Positions 7,443 through 14,872 of a stretch of DNA of 64,000 bases are shown here, piece by piece (the stretch's first letter is position 1; each line of letters begins with the position of its first letter). The stretch is from Bacillota bacterium (GTDB taxonomy: Bacteria > Bacillota > Ch66 > Ch109). The notes beneath the pieces are model-generated. The model made no database searches and was not told the origin of the DNA. It saw only the letters and a list, made by a program, of their open reading frames with translations. The stretch spans positions 17,357 to 81,356 of the forward strand of contig JABLWZ010000020.1 of the NCBI GenBank assembly GCA_013178275.1, given 5' to 3'. A program made the position numbers and the translations under genes.

Positions 7443-7470
7443 TATAGTATTCATCTCCGACTACAACGGT
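7443..7470 (-). promoter_or_regulatory. Sigma-K-like promoter of micro-protein 2
   Basis: Minus strand AC (7470-7469), 17-bp spacer, GAATACTATA with AATA from 7451; the -10 matches AATANNNTA fully. Confidence 0.65.
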
Positions 7471-7581
7471 TCCATTTTTTATTAGTGGAGGAAACTAAGA
7501 GCACCGGAGTCAGGATTAACAATAACAGCTACATTTTGCTCTCCGGTCCTTTATTTCTCATACCGCTGATATAACGAAAAT

Positions 7582-7604
7582 AAAGGCAGGCCGGGCCTGC
7601 CTTT
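7582..7604. terminator. Hairpin downstream of micro-protein 3
   Basis: AAAGGCAGGCC / GGCCTGCCTTT near-perfect palindrome, 18 nt after the stop of the minus-strand gene 7622-7756. Confidence 0.65.
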
Positions 7605-7621
7605 ACTTTCAGAGGGGGCCT

Positions 7622-7756
7622 TTACCACCAGAAACCTCCGCCGAATGCCCAGCAGATTACCACCAGGATAGCCACGCAGCCGGCGGCGATACAGATGCCA
7701 GACCCGCCAAAACCGACACCGCCGCCGCATTGAGCGACACCGACACCATTGGCCAT
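7622..7756 (-). CDS. Gly/Cys-rich membrane micro-protein 3 (44 aa)
   Basis: Reads MANGVGVAQC, GGGVGFGGSGIC, IAAGCVAILVVI, CWAFGGGFWW. It shares the Gly-rich N-half, the Cys-flanked helix (AAGCVAILVVIC) and the aromatic C-terminus, but has CWAFG in place of CCCFG, so it is the most divergent member. ATG 7756 follows GGAGGTAGTGCT. A sigma-K-like promoter lies at 7790-7817. The cysteines at both ends of the helix could allow disulfide cross-linking or metal binding; that is a guess from composition only. Confidence 0.8.
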   Translation of the reverse strand: MANGVGVAQCGGGVGFGGSGICIAAGCVAILVVICWAFGGGFWW

Positions 7757-7789
7757 AGCACTACCTCCAATCTTTAAAAAAGGCTTTTT

Positions 7790-7817
7790 ATAGTTATTCT
7801 GTCAGCCTTTGCTTTGT
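7790..7817 (-). promoter_or_regulatory. Sigma-K-like promoter of micro-protein 3
   Basis: Minus strand AC (7817-7816), 17-bp spacer, GAATAACTAT with AATA from 7798. The distal -10 T is shifted by one base relative to the others. Confidence 0.5.
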
Positions 7818-7918
7818 AAGTATAATATGTTGAAAGTAGGGATTTGGTACCAGGCTTAGCTTTATCTGGCGGGGGACGTCGATGGCTGGTAATCCAGGAA
7901 GGTATCGGGTAAAAGGTT

Positions 7919-7945
7919 AAAACCCAGGGAACCACCCTGGGTTTT
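7919..7945. terminator. Terminator downstream of micro-protein 4
   Basis: AAAACCCAGGG-AACCA-CCCTGGGTTTTT, T-runs on both strands. Confidence 0.8.
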
Positions 7946-7988
7946 TCGGTCTCATTAAGCGGGTTTTAGGTTGCTTATCGGGTTGGCT

Positions 7989-8150
7989 TTAGACCCAACC
8001 GCCACCGCAGGCCCAACCGAAGCAGCAGCAGATGACGAGCAGGATCGCGATGCAGGCAGCCAAGTGGCAGATCCCGATTCCGCCGAAACCGACGCCGAAA
8101 CCACCGCCGAAACCACCGCCGACACCGAATTGTTCGATCTTAGCGTCCAT
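7989..8150 (-). CDS. Gly/Cys-rich membrane micro-protein 4 (53 aa)
   Basis: Reads MDAKIEQFGV, an expanded Gly-Phe repeat (GGGFGGGFGVGFGG), then IGICHLAACIAILLVI and CCCFGWACGGGWV. The last 28 residues differ from micro-protein 1 by a single Val/Ile change, so the pair is a recent duplication in opposite orientation. The extra length comes from more GGGF repeats. The start ATG 8150 follows AAAGGGGGTTCCCAAAACG. A sigma-K-like promoter is at 8185-8212 and a terminator lies downstream. Confidence 0.8.
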   Translation of the reverse strand: MDAKIEQFGVGGGFGGGFGVGFGGIGICHLAACIAILLVICCCFGWACGGGWV

Positions 8151-8184
8151 CGTTTTGGGAACCCCCTTTACTGTTTGGTTGCTT

Positions 8185-8212
8185 CATTGTATTCACTTTC
8201 AATAGTAAAGGT
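8185..8212 (-). promoter_or_regulatory. Sigma-K-like promoter of micro-protein 4
   Basis: Minus strand AC (8212-8211), 17-bp spacer, GAATACAATG with AATA from 8193. Confidence 0.6.
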
Positions 8213-8258
8213 TACACTCGGCATAGAAAGGGGGCTGGCCTGAATAGAACAAGACAAA

Positions 8259-8287
8259 GCGCGGTGACCAGTCTGACTGGGCCGCGC
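8259..8287 (-). terminator. Terminator of the RNase P RNA gene
   Basis: GCGCGG / CCGCGC outer stem with inner CAGTCAGACTG on the minus strand, then CTTTGTCTT, 16 nt after the RNase P P1 helix. Confidence 0.6.
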
Positions 8288-8302
8288 CTTGAACCGTGTT
8301 TT

Positions 8303-8719
8303 GTGAGCAAGCCTGTAAGCGGAGTTCTGTCCCCCTGAACGGGTGGATGATCATCTGTCTGGGATGCCGATTGCCCGACACCTCTGGCGACCTACCCGGA
8401 AGCGGAGCGGGCCACTCCATCGCTTCTCTATTCGGTCTTGCTCCGAGCGGGGTTTACCTAGCCGACCAGTCACCTGGCCGCTGGTGAGCTCTTACCTCAC
8501 CGTTCCACCCTTACCCGGCACTAAACCTGATATACATAACGTAAGCTAGTATTTCTAACTTTTTATATACCAGGTTTAGTGCCGGGCGGTTTGTTTCTGT
8601 GGCACTTTCCTTGGGGTCACCCCCACTGGGCGTTACCCAGCGCTCTGCCCTCTGGAGCTCCGACTTTCCTCAGATACCGCCTTTCGGCATTGGTACCCGC
8701 GATCATCCAGCTTGCTCAC
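8303..8719 (-). ncRNA. rnpB: RNase P RNA (class A)
   Basis: Catalytic RNA of RNase P, which trims tRNA 5' leaders. Read on the minus strand it shows the P1 strands GAGCAAGC and GCTTGCTC at the two ends, the conserved GAGGAAAGTC block, ACAGAAACAAACCGCC, the GGTAAGGGTGGAACGGTG and GGTAAGAGCTCACC blocks, GGTAAACCCC, and AGACAGATGATCATC near the 3' end. These are landmark segments of bacterial type-A RNase P RNA. P12 is replaced by a long helix (8514-8586). Several small open frames on both strands here are by-products of the RNA sequence. The ends are estimated from the P1 helix. Confidence 0.97.
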
Positions 8720-8738
8720 ATCTTTACTAAGCTTAAAC

Positions 8739-8767
8739 AGGTTACCACGCGATAGCCGCTGTGTCAA
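8739..8767 (-). promoter_or_regulatory. Sigma-A promoter of rnpB
   Basis: TTGACA (8767-8762) overlaps the stop codon of the upstream gene; 17-bp spacer; TAACCT (8744-8739) is a weak -10. The RNA starts about 20 nt further on. Confidence 0.55.
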
Positions 8768-9321
8768 GTTCGCCTCTGGCGAAATGACTTCCATAGATAG
8801 ACGCCGAGGGTGCCGAATACGGTCGCCAGGACCACCGGGGTCAGCCAGATGCCGAGCCCGCTGGCGTTTCCCATCGCCACCTGGATGGTGAACCACTGGA
8901 TATAGCCGAACAGCCACGCCAGCTCGAACTTCAACCAGAGGATCAGCCCCCGGGCCAGCCGATACTGCCGCTCGGCGTTATCGGGGGTTATCTCCACCGG
9001 GTAGTTGTAGGTCTGGGGGAAAAAGCTCAAAACCGTCAATAGGACATACGGGAAGAGGCTGATAAACAGCAGCGGCAGCAGGGAACCCCTGCCGCCCCAG
9101 GCATCGGGGACCCCGTTTATCCCGAAATGGATGGGAAACCGCTCGGGGAGGTGCGGCCAGACCTTGATCAGGTAATAGACCGGGGTTATCAATCCCAGCA
9201 ACGCCAGGGCTTCCAGCATGTTGTCCAGCGAGGTGCGAGGCAGGTCGATCACCGGGCGCGGCTGGCCGAACAGCTTTTCTCTGAGGCTTTTTTTATCGGT
9301 CCCGGGGTCCTTTGTGGGCAT
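8764..9321 (-). CDS. DUF1648 family membrane protein
   Basis: 185 aa with about four transmembrane helices (ALALLGLITPVYYLIKV, LLPLLFISLFPYVLLTVL, LWLFGYIQWFTIQVAM-like, WLTPVVLATVFGTLGVYLW). The HFGINGVPDAWGGRGS segment between helices 1 and 2 is the DUF1648 signature (H-F-x-x-x-G-x-P-D). Members of this family accompany two-component or SdpI-like immunity proteins, but the role here is unknown. ATG 9321 follows GGGGAGGACACC. The stop lies 45 nt before rnpB on the same strand and the rnpB -35 is embedded in it. Confidence 0.85.
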   Translation of the reverse strand: MPTKDPGTDKKSLREKLFGQPRPVIDLPRTSLDNMLEALALLGLITPVYYLIKVWPHLPERFPIHFGINGVPDAWGGRGSLLPLLFISLFPYVLLTVLSFFPQTYNYPVEITPDNAERQYRLARGLILWLKFELAWLFGYIQWFTIQVAMGNASGLGIWLTPVVLATVFGTLGVYLWKSFRQRRT

Positions 9322-9541
9322 GGTGTCCTCCCCGTTCAGGTAATATGCTTTTCCCCATTATAACGTTGATCGGTGATGGATAGAAATTTTAATACCGAAA
9401 CGTGTAAAGCTGATAATCATGTCCCGGTTTCACCTGATCCCTTCCTTCACAGGCCGGCTGCTGGCGCCGGGTGTATCTCCTTAGGTCTCCGGTTAGGATT
9501 CAGTCGGCGCGGGTAATATAACCCTGGAGGGGATACGTACG

Positions 9542-9715
9542 ATGGAAAAGAAACCCGGGTTCGCGCCGGAAAACGCGGAGATGTGCTTCAAGTGCTCCAA
9601 CTGCGGCAACATGTACCCGATCACCACCCAGGACAACCGCTGCGACGTGTGCGGCAACCAGATGATGGCGATGCCCCGCAGACTGGCGCTGGGGGCGTCC
9701 AATACGGGCTATTGA
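9542..9715 (+). CDS. 57-aa zinc-ribbon protein
   Basis: Reads MEKKPGFAPENAEMCFKCSN, then CGNMYPITTQDN, CDVCGNQMMAMP and a basic tail. Two knuckles, CFKCSNCG and CDVCG, form a probable four-Cys zinc or iron site like a rubredoxin-type or transcription-factor ribbon. ATG 9542 follows GGAGGGGATACG. It is an isolated gene 137 nt before the next on the same strand. It is too short for standard length cut-offs, but codon use and the paired CxxC motifs support it. Function unknown. Confidence 0.75.
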   Translation: MEKKPGFAPENAEMCFKCSNCGNMYPITTQDNRCDVCGNQMMAMPRRLALGASNTGY

Positions 9716-9851
9716 TTTAAGAATTCCCCATGGCTGGGACCATCTTTCCCGGCCCAGAGGAGGAAAACCGGCTGCTGCTGTCGAATTTGTATCCTAAATT
9801 AGTAGGAAATTGCAGTTTTCGTACTTTTTTGGAAACAGAGGAGGAAGCAGA

Positions 9852-10184
9852 TTGGCCAAGCGTTTTTGGGAGGACGAGGATAAGTGTTCGGGTGACCCAG
9901 TGATTACCCGCCGCCGGCGGATGAAGGTGATAGCGGGTCCTGACCTGGGGAGCGTGGAGCAGAGCTTGAAGGATTGGCTGTCCCTGGGGCGCCGGGTCTC
10001 CCACCTGCAGATAGACCACCTGCCCAATCAGCCGCACTGTCAGCGGTGGCAGGCGATCATCACCTACTACCCCGAACCGGGAGCGGAAAGGCCTCCCAAA
10101 CTGCAGTGCCGCCGCTGCGTCGAGAAGGAATCCTGCGCCCGCCACCAGGCCTACCTGGAGCGGAAGGTAAAGGCGAGTAACTGA
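9852..10184 (+). CDS. Small basic protein with C-terminal Cys cluster, unrecognised
   Basis: 110 aa from TTG 9852, which follows GAGGAGGAAGCAGA. A longer frame upstream has no ribosome site. Features: an acidic N-terminus (MAKRFWEDEDKCSGDP), an RRRR stretch, a central segment SVEQSLKDWLSLGRRVSHLQIDH, a WQAIITYYPEP strand, and a C-terminal LQCRRCVEKESCARH motif (C-x2-C-x5-C-x2-H) that could bind zinc. It is followed at 27 nt by the hairpin array. Family not recognised. Confidence 0.65.
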   Translation: MAKRFWEDEDKCSGDPVITRRRRMKVIAGPDLGSVEQSLKDWLSLGRRVSHLQIDHLPNQPHCQRWQAIITYYPEPGAERPPKLQCRRCVEKESCARHQAYLERKVKASN

Positions 10185-10210
10185 GGCCGGGTATTTTTAT
10201 GTTTTTTAAC

Positions 10211-10480
10211 AGGTATTTAAGTAACGGATAAAGCGCTGCCCCCATCCTTGGGGGCGCTTTTATTCTATCACTGTAACGGTTTAGACAACGTCGCCCCCGT
10301 CCCTGGGGGCGCTTTTTTCTGTCACTGTAACGGTTTAGACAACGTCGCCCCCGTCCCTGGGGGCGCTTTTTTCTGTCACTGTAACGGTTTAAACAACGTC
10401 GCCCCCGTCCCTGGGGGCGTTTATTTCTTCAGGTATTTAAGTAACGGATAAAGCGCTGCCCCCGTCCTTGGGGGCGTTTT
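10211..10480. repeat. Tandem array of terminator-like GC hairpins (54-bp period)
   Basis: Five copies of a hairpin of the form CGCCCCCRTCCYTGGGGGCG, each followed by a T-run. The three inner copies repeat with an exact 54-bp period (units starting CTGTAACGG at 10271, 10325 and 10379). The two outer copies share a different 46-bp unit starting AGGTATTTAAGTAACGG, at 10211 and 10431, 220 bp apart. It lies between convergent genes ending at 10184 (+) and 10489 (-), so each unit could act as a terminator. It is not a CRISPR: the repeats are palindromic and the spacers are identical. Confidence 0.9.
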
Positions 10481-10488
10481 TCTATTAG

Positions 10489-11034
10489 TTAGTCGCTTCG
10501 CAGCCGGGCGAACATCCGAACGTCGGCCCAGGTTTTCTTGTGCCAGAGGTGGACGTACTCGCGCATCAGTCCCTCCTCCTGGAAGCGGAACTTCTGCAGC
10601 AGGTGGATGGAGGTGGAGTTTTCGGGGAAGGTCCAGGCCTGGATGCGGTGGAGGTTCAGGGCCTGAAACCCGAAAGGAATCACTACCTCCAGTGCCTCGC
10701 TGACGATCCCCTGGTTCCATCGGCTGCGGGTCAGTTCGTAGGAGAGTTCTGCGCGGGAGTGGAGGTAAAAATCGTGGTAACCGATGGTACCGATCACCTG
10801 GTCTCCGTCCCTGGGGGTGACGCCCCAGCGGAGCGCGTTTTTTTTGCGGTACCCTTCCTTGAACCACCTGATAAAAAACCGGGAGTTTTCGACGCTGTGG
10901 GAAACCCAGTCCAGGTACCGGGTCACCTCGGGGTCGGAGTAGAACCGGTGCACCGCCTCGGCGTCTTCGGGCCGCAGCTCTCTCAGCCGGAACCTTTTGG
11001 TCTCCAGTTCGGGGAACTTTTCAAAGCAGTCGAT
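10489..11034 (-). CDS. GNAT acetyltransferase (RimJ/RimL type)
   Basis: N-acetyltransferase likely acting on an amino group of a protein N-terminus or small molecule with acetyl-CoA. The conserved N-terminal strand ETKRFRLRELRPEDAEAVHRF, the acetyl-CoA loop region YELTRSRWNQGIVSEAL and the NxxSxxLLQKFRFQEEG C-terminal motif are all present. Family members begin with a pattern like FEKFPELETKR, and that stretch is present in frame, but it lies upstream of the first usable GTG (10953). Within the extension there is no ATG, GTG or TTG. GAGGGGG (11050-11044) is followed 9 nt later by ATC at 11034, giving 181 aa, the normal family length. I infer an AUC start; an indel or sequence error is the alternative. 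Confidence 0.85.
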   Translation of the reverse strand: MDCFEKFPELETKRFRLRELRPEDAEAVHRFYSDPEVTRYLDWVSHSVENSRFFIRWFKEGYRKKNALRWGVTPRDGDQVIGTIGYHDFYLHSRAELSYELTRSRWNQGIVSEALEVVIPFGFQALNLHRIQAWTFPENSTSIHLLQKFRFQEEGLMREYVHLWHKKTWADVRMFARLRSD

Positions 11035-11228
11035 GCCGGTGAACCCCCTCGAAAACGTAATAATACCCGTATTTATATTATGACAAACCGGTCGGTTTTT
11101 AAAGTATTTATCATATCGTAAGCAGGGATTGGGTTTTATTTGGTAGAATTTTTACATACCGGCACATCCTGGGACGGCAGGATAATCGGTAAAAAGACAT
11201 CTGGTTATCGAAAAAGGGGGAGAGGGGT

Positions 11229-12917
11229 TTGAACGGGAAGGACATCTCACGAGTACTTTTAGTGGTATTCTCGGTCTGGCTGACAGCGGTCGCGGGGGTG
11301 GTCCCAGCCCTGGGGGCGGTGGGAGGTATCGGGAATACAGGCGTTATCGGAGGGACGACTCAACCTCCGTCGGGGACAGCACCGGCAGCGCCTACGGAGC
11401 TGAAGGTCAGCAACTTCCCGGGGGTGCTGCCGGTCTGCCTGGAGTGGAATGATAACTCGACCAACGAGACCGGCTTCACTGTCGAACGGAGCACCGATGG
11501 GGGAGCATTCGCCAAGGTGGGAAGCGTTGACGCCGGGGTGAGAACTTTTAATGACGACTCGGTGACCAAAGACATGCCGTACCGCTACCGGGTATACGCC
11601 AACGGCATACTTACCAAGTCGGGTTACTCCAACGAGGTGGAGTGGGTGACGCCGCCTTACGACCCGAGCGGCCTGGAGGCCAAGGTGAACATAGCCGGGG
11701 GAATCAGCCTGCAGTGGAGCCGCAACAACGAGCATGCCGCCTACAAGATCCGAAAGGAATCCCATATTCCAAACCAGCCGGCCGAGGTTGGGGTCATCAG
11801 TCTTGATAACGAGCAGTACTATATTGATGAAAGCGTGGTCGCCAGCGGTACATACATTTATGCCGTAATGGCGGTGAACGACGCCGGGTCGAGCCGCTTA
11901 TCCAACACGGCGACCGTGAACTTCATGGCGGCGCCATCCAATGTAGTGGTCCAGCACTTCCCTGGAACGGATGAACTCAGTGTAAGGTGGCAGGACAACA
12001 CCGACAACGAGTCCATGTTTGTGGTGGAGATGGCCCACAGCAGCCAGGGCGCCGTGAGCCACAATGTTCCCGCCAACACCACCGAATTCGTCGACCAGGT
12101 GTGGACCGACTATTTCTACATGTACCGGGTCAAGGCGGTCGCGGCGGACGGGAATTATTCCCCCTACTCGGAGGTGTACAGCTGGTATGCTCCACCTCAG
12201 ATGCCGCAGAATTTTAAGGCGGAGGCGGTATCGGGCAGCGAGGTCAAGCTCACGTGGACAGACCTGTCGAAGCACGAGACCTGCTTCAGGATCACGCGCA
12301 ACGGTGATAACATGATTACACCCATCGAGGTGGGGGCAAACACTACCAGCTACAGCGACAAGGGGCTGAAGCCCAACACCGAGTATTCCTATACCATCAG
12401 CGCGTGGAACGACGTCAGCAAGACAAAATCGGAGTCGTACCCGTTTACCAAGGTCACCACCCCCAATGGTATCACTAAGATTCAGGGGGGCCTGGTCAAA
12501 AACAGCGGTTTGATAGCCGCCGGGACGAAGCTGGACACGGTGCTGCAGATCGGCAGCCCCAGCATGACGGTAAACGGTGAGACCAGGGAGATCGACCCCG
12601 GCAAGAACACCGCCCCGGTGATCGTGGGCGGCCGGACCCTGCTGCCGATCCGGGCGGTGATCGAGGCCTACGGGGGAACGGTGGAGTGGGACGGCACCGC
12701 GAGAAAGGTGACGGTGGTCTGCAACGGAAAGACCATTGAGCTGTGGATAGACAGCCTGAATACGAAGGTCAACGGGGAGAGCAAGACTACCGAGGTGGCT
12801 CCTCAGATTATCAATGAAAGGACCATGTTGCCGCTGCGATTTATCTCGGAGAACCTGGGTCTCAGCGTAGACTGGGACGGCGCCAACCAGCGGGTTACGA
12901 TCGGGACGGGCAGCTAG
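11229..12917 (+). CDS. Secreted FN3-repeat protein with copper-amine-oxidase-like C-terminal domain (copy 1)
   Basis: 562 aa exported protein. Signal peptide VLLVVFSVWLTAVAGVVPALGA (residues about 9-30). About four fibronectin type III modules follow, each with a W-x-D-N-x-x-x-E-x-x-F motif (LEWNDNSTNETGF, VRWQDNTDNESMF, LTWTDLSKHETCF). The last about 130 residues are the copper-amine-oxidase N-terminal-like domain (MTVNGETREI, APVIVGGRTLLPIRAV, TMLPLRFISENLG). In Bacillota this domain is a cell-surface structural module without copper chemistry. TTG 11229 follows a GGGGGAGAGGGG ribosome site. It is followed at 101 nt by a paralog of the same build. Confidence 0.9.
   Translation: MNGKDISRVLLVVFSVWLTAVAGVVPALGAVGGIGNTGVIGGTTQPPSGTAPAAPTELKVSNFPGVLPVCLEWNDNSTNETGFTVERSTDGGAFAKVGSVDAGVRTFNDDSVTKDMPYRYRVYANGILTKSGYSNEVEWVTPPYDPSGLEAKVNIAGGISLQWSRNNEHAAYKIRKESHIPNQPAEVGVISLDNEQYYIDESVVASGTYIYAVMAVNDAGSSRLSNTATVNFMAAPSNVVVQHFPGTDELSVRWQDNTDNESMFVVEMAHSSQGAVSHNVPANTTEFVDQVWTDYFYMYRVKAVAADGNYSPYSEVYSWYAPPQMPQNFKAEAVSGSEVKLTWTDLSKHETCFRITRNGDNMITPIEVGANTTSYSDKGLKPNTEYSYTISAWNDVSKTKSESYPFTKVTTPNGITKIQGGLVKNSGLIAAGTKLDTVLQIGSPSMTVNGETREIDPGKNTAPVIVGGRTLLPIRAVIEAYGGTVEWDGTARKVTVVCNGKTIELWIDSLNTKVNGESKTTEVAPQIINERTMLPLRFISENLGLSVDWDGANQRVTIGTGS
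12522..12902 (+). repeat. Near-identical 381-bp segment, copy A (pair with 14321-14701)
   Basis: By eye, about 13 mismatches over 381 bp with no gaps against 14321-14701 (constant offset 1799). The upstream FN3-coding parts of the two genes are much more divergent. Confidence 0.9.
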
Positions 12918-13018
12918 CGTATTGAGTGGTCTTGTTCTCAACAGCCTTCAGTTTATAGAGAGATGGTTTTGCGAACCGGCTGTTGGACACGGCCGGTGTT
13001 TGAAAAGGGGGTGTGGAG

Positions 13019-14716
13019 ATGGGAAAGGATGGTATGAAGAGGGTACTCCGGGCAATGTTTTCGGCCTGGCTGGCTGTAATGGGGTGGGCCCTTCCGGCGC
13101 TGGGTGCGGCGGCAGTCCCCGGCGTCATCGACGCCGTCGGGGGAACGACCTTGACGCCAGTGGCGGGAATACCGGCCGCGCCGTCGGACCTGCTGGCCAA
13201 CGCCTTCCCCGGGGTGCTGCCGGTGGGACTGATCTGGAAGGACAACTCTGCCAACGAGACGGGTTTCACCATCGAGCGGAGCACCGATGGGGGTGCTTTC
13301 GTCAAGATCGCCACTGTGGCGGCCGGGGTGACCAAGTACCTGGACAGTTCGGTGACCAATGACATGCTCTGCCGCTACCGGGTCTGCGCCAACAGCACCC
13401 CGGTGAATTCGGCCTACTCCAACGAGTACGAGTGGCTCACCAGGCCCTACAACCCGAAGGACCTGGTGGCTGAACCGAATACGCTAGGACCGGGGATCGA
13501 CCTGAGGTGGAACCCCAACAACCACAACGCCACCTACCAGATCCAGAAGACCTTCCAGATTTCGAGCCAGCAGAAGGAGATCCAGCTGATCAACGTGGGG
13601 GCGGACAAGTATTCTTATTTGGATACGGACGTAGTGCCGGGAAAGACCTACAGCTACTTCGTGATGGCCTGCAGCAACACCGACCGTACCGACGGCTCCA
13701 ACACGGTGACGATCAACTACATGGGCCCGCCGACCGAGGTGAAGGTCGCCCACTTCCCGAATTCGCCGAAGCTTACCCTGATGTGGAAGGACAACACCGA
13801 CAACGAGACCAAGTTCGTAGTCGAGATGGCCCACAGCCAGCAGGGACCGGTCTTCACCCACGAGGTGCCGGCCAACACCACGGAGTTCGTGGACGATGTG
13901 GTGATCGACGAGCTGTACATGTACCGGGTGAAGGCGGTGGGACCGGACGGGAGCTACTCCCCGTACTCGGACCTGTGCCACTGGTACTCCGAACCCCGCA
14001 TACCTGAAAATTTAACGGCCGAGGCGGTGTCCTACTCGGAGGTGGCGCTTTCCTGGCTGGACACGTCTAAATACGAGGCGGGTTTCAAGATCTGGCGCAA
14101 GGGAGGCGGCACGACCGATTGGATCGAGCCGGGGGCGAACACCACCAGCTGCAGCGACAAGGGGCTGAAGCCGAACACCACCTACACTTACTCCATCTAC
14201 GCGTATAACGTCAGCAGCGAGATCTCGGACCTGTCTCCCGAGGTCAGCGTAACCACCCCCACGGTCAGCTTTATCACCCCGGGTGACCTGATTCAGAAAA
14301 AAGGCGGCCTGATACCCACCGGGACGAAGCTGGACACGGTGCTGCAGATCGGCAGCCCCAGCATGACGGTAAACGGTGAGACCAGGGAGATCGACCCCGG
14401 CAAGAGTACCGCCCCGGTGATCGTGGGCGGCCGGACCCTGCTGCCGATCCGGGCGGTGATCGAGGCCTACGGGGGAACGGTGGAGTGGGACGGAGCCGCG
14501 AGGAAGGTGACGGTGGTCTGCAACGGAAAGACCATCGAGCTGTGGATAGACAGTCTGAATACGAAGGTCAACGGGGAGAGCAAGACTACCGAGGTGGCTC
14601 CTCAGATCATCAACGACCGGACCATGCTGCCGCTGCGATTTATCTCGGAGAACCTGGGTCTCAGCGTAGACTGGGACGGCGCCAGCCAGCGGGTTACGAT
14701 CAAGACCGGGGGTTGA
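13019..14716 (+). CDS. Secreted FN3-repeat protein with copper-amine-oxidase-like C-terminal domain (copy 2)
   Basis: 565 aa paralog of 11229-12917 with the same order: signal peptide (VLRAMFSAWLAVMGWALPALGA), about four FN3 modules (LIWKDNSANETGF, LMWKDNTDNETKF, LSWLDTSKYEAGF), and the copper-amine-oxidase-like domain. ATG 13019 follows AAAAGGGGGTGTGGAG. The C-terminal domain is about 97% identical at DNA level to copy 1, while the FN3 part has diverged, so gene conversion or selective replacement of the 3' end is likely. A terminator follows the stop. It is presumably a cell-surface or matrix protein; no ligand is indicated. Confidence 0.9.
   Translation: MGKDGMKRVLRAMFSAWLAVMGWALPALGAAAVPGVIDAVGGTTLTPVAGIPAAPSDLLANAFPGVLPVGLIWKDNSANETGFTIERSTDGGAFVKIATVAAGVTKYLDSSVTNDMLCRYRVCANSTPVNSAYSNEYEWLTRPYNPKDLVAEPNTLGPGIDLRWNPNNHNATYQIQKTFQISSQQKEIQLINVGADKYSYLDTDVVPGKTYSYFVMACSNTDRTDGSNTVTINYMGPPTEVKVAHFPNSPKLTLMWKDNTDNETKFVVEMAHSQQGPVFTHEVPANTTEFVDDVVIDELYMYRVKAVGPDGSYSPYSDLCHWYSEPRIPENLTAEAVSYSEVALSWLDTSKYEAGFKIWRKGGGTTDWIEPGANTTSCSDKGLKPNTTYTYSIYAYNVSSEISDLSPEVSVTTPTVSFITPGDLIQKKGGLIPTGTKLDTVLQIGSPSMTVNGETREIDPGKSTAPVIVGGRTLLPIRAVIEAYGGTVEWDGAARKVTVVCNGKTIELWIDSLNTKVNGESKTTEVAPQIINDRTMLPLRFISENLGLSVDWDGASQRVTIKTGG
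14321..14701 (+). repeat. Near-identical 381-bp segment, copy B (pair with 12522-12902)
   Basis: Ungapped partner of copy A; see that entry. Confidence 0.9.
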
Positions 14717-14743
14717 ACCCAGGTTAATCGGGGGTTTTAAAAG

Positions 14744-14767
14744 TCCCACCCATCGGGTGGGATTTTT
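14744..14767 (+). terminator. Terminator after the FN3 gene pair
   Basis: TCCCACCC-ATC-GGGTGGGA then TTTTT. Confidence 0.9.
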
Positions 14768-14872
14768 ATGTTTAGGCTGCTGTTTTTAAGCGGCACTTTA
14801 TTTGTGTTTAAGGCTCCTGGGGAAAAATGTGTTGTATAAAAAATTCGAAATAAAATTATTTCTTTGTGGGCA

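Noticed and set aside
8296..8917. Several short open frames around 8.3-8.9 kb on both strands
   Set aside because: They coincide with RNase P RNA, whose conserved structural segments are clear.
9339..9366. AC-N17-CATATTACC upstream of the DUF1648 gene (minus strand), resembling the sigma-K-like promoters
   Set aside because: The last T is missing, and the predicted transcription start would fall within the Shine-Dalgarno. A TATAAT-containing sequence overlaps it, so ordinary transcription is more likely.
10211..10480. Possible CRISPR array
   Set aside because: Repeats are GC palindromes with T-runs and the spacers are identical, so it is a tandem duplication of terminator-like hairpins, and no cas genes are present.
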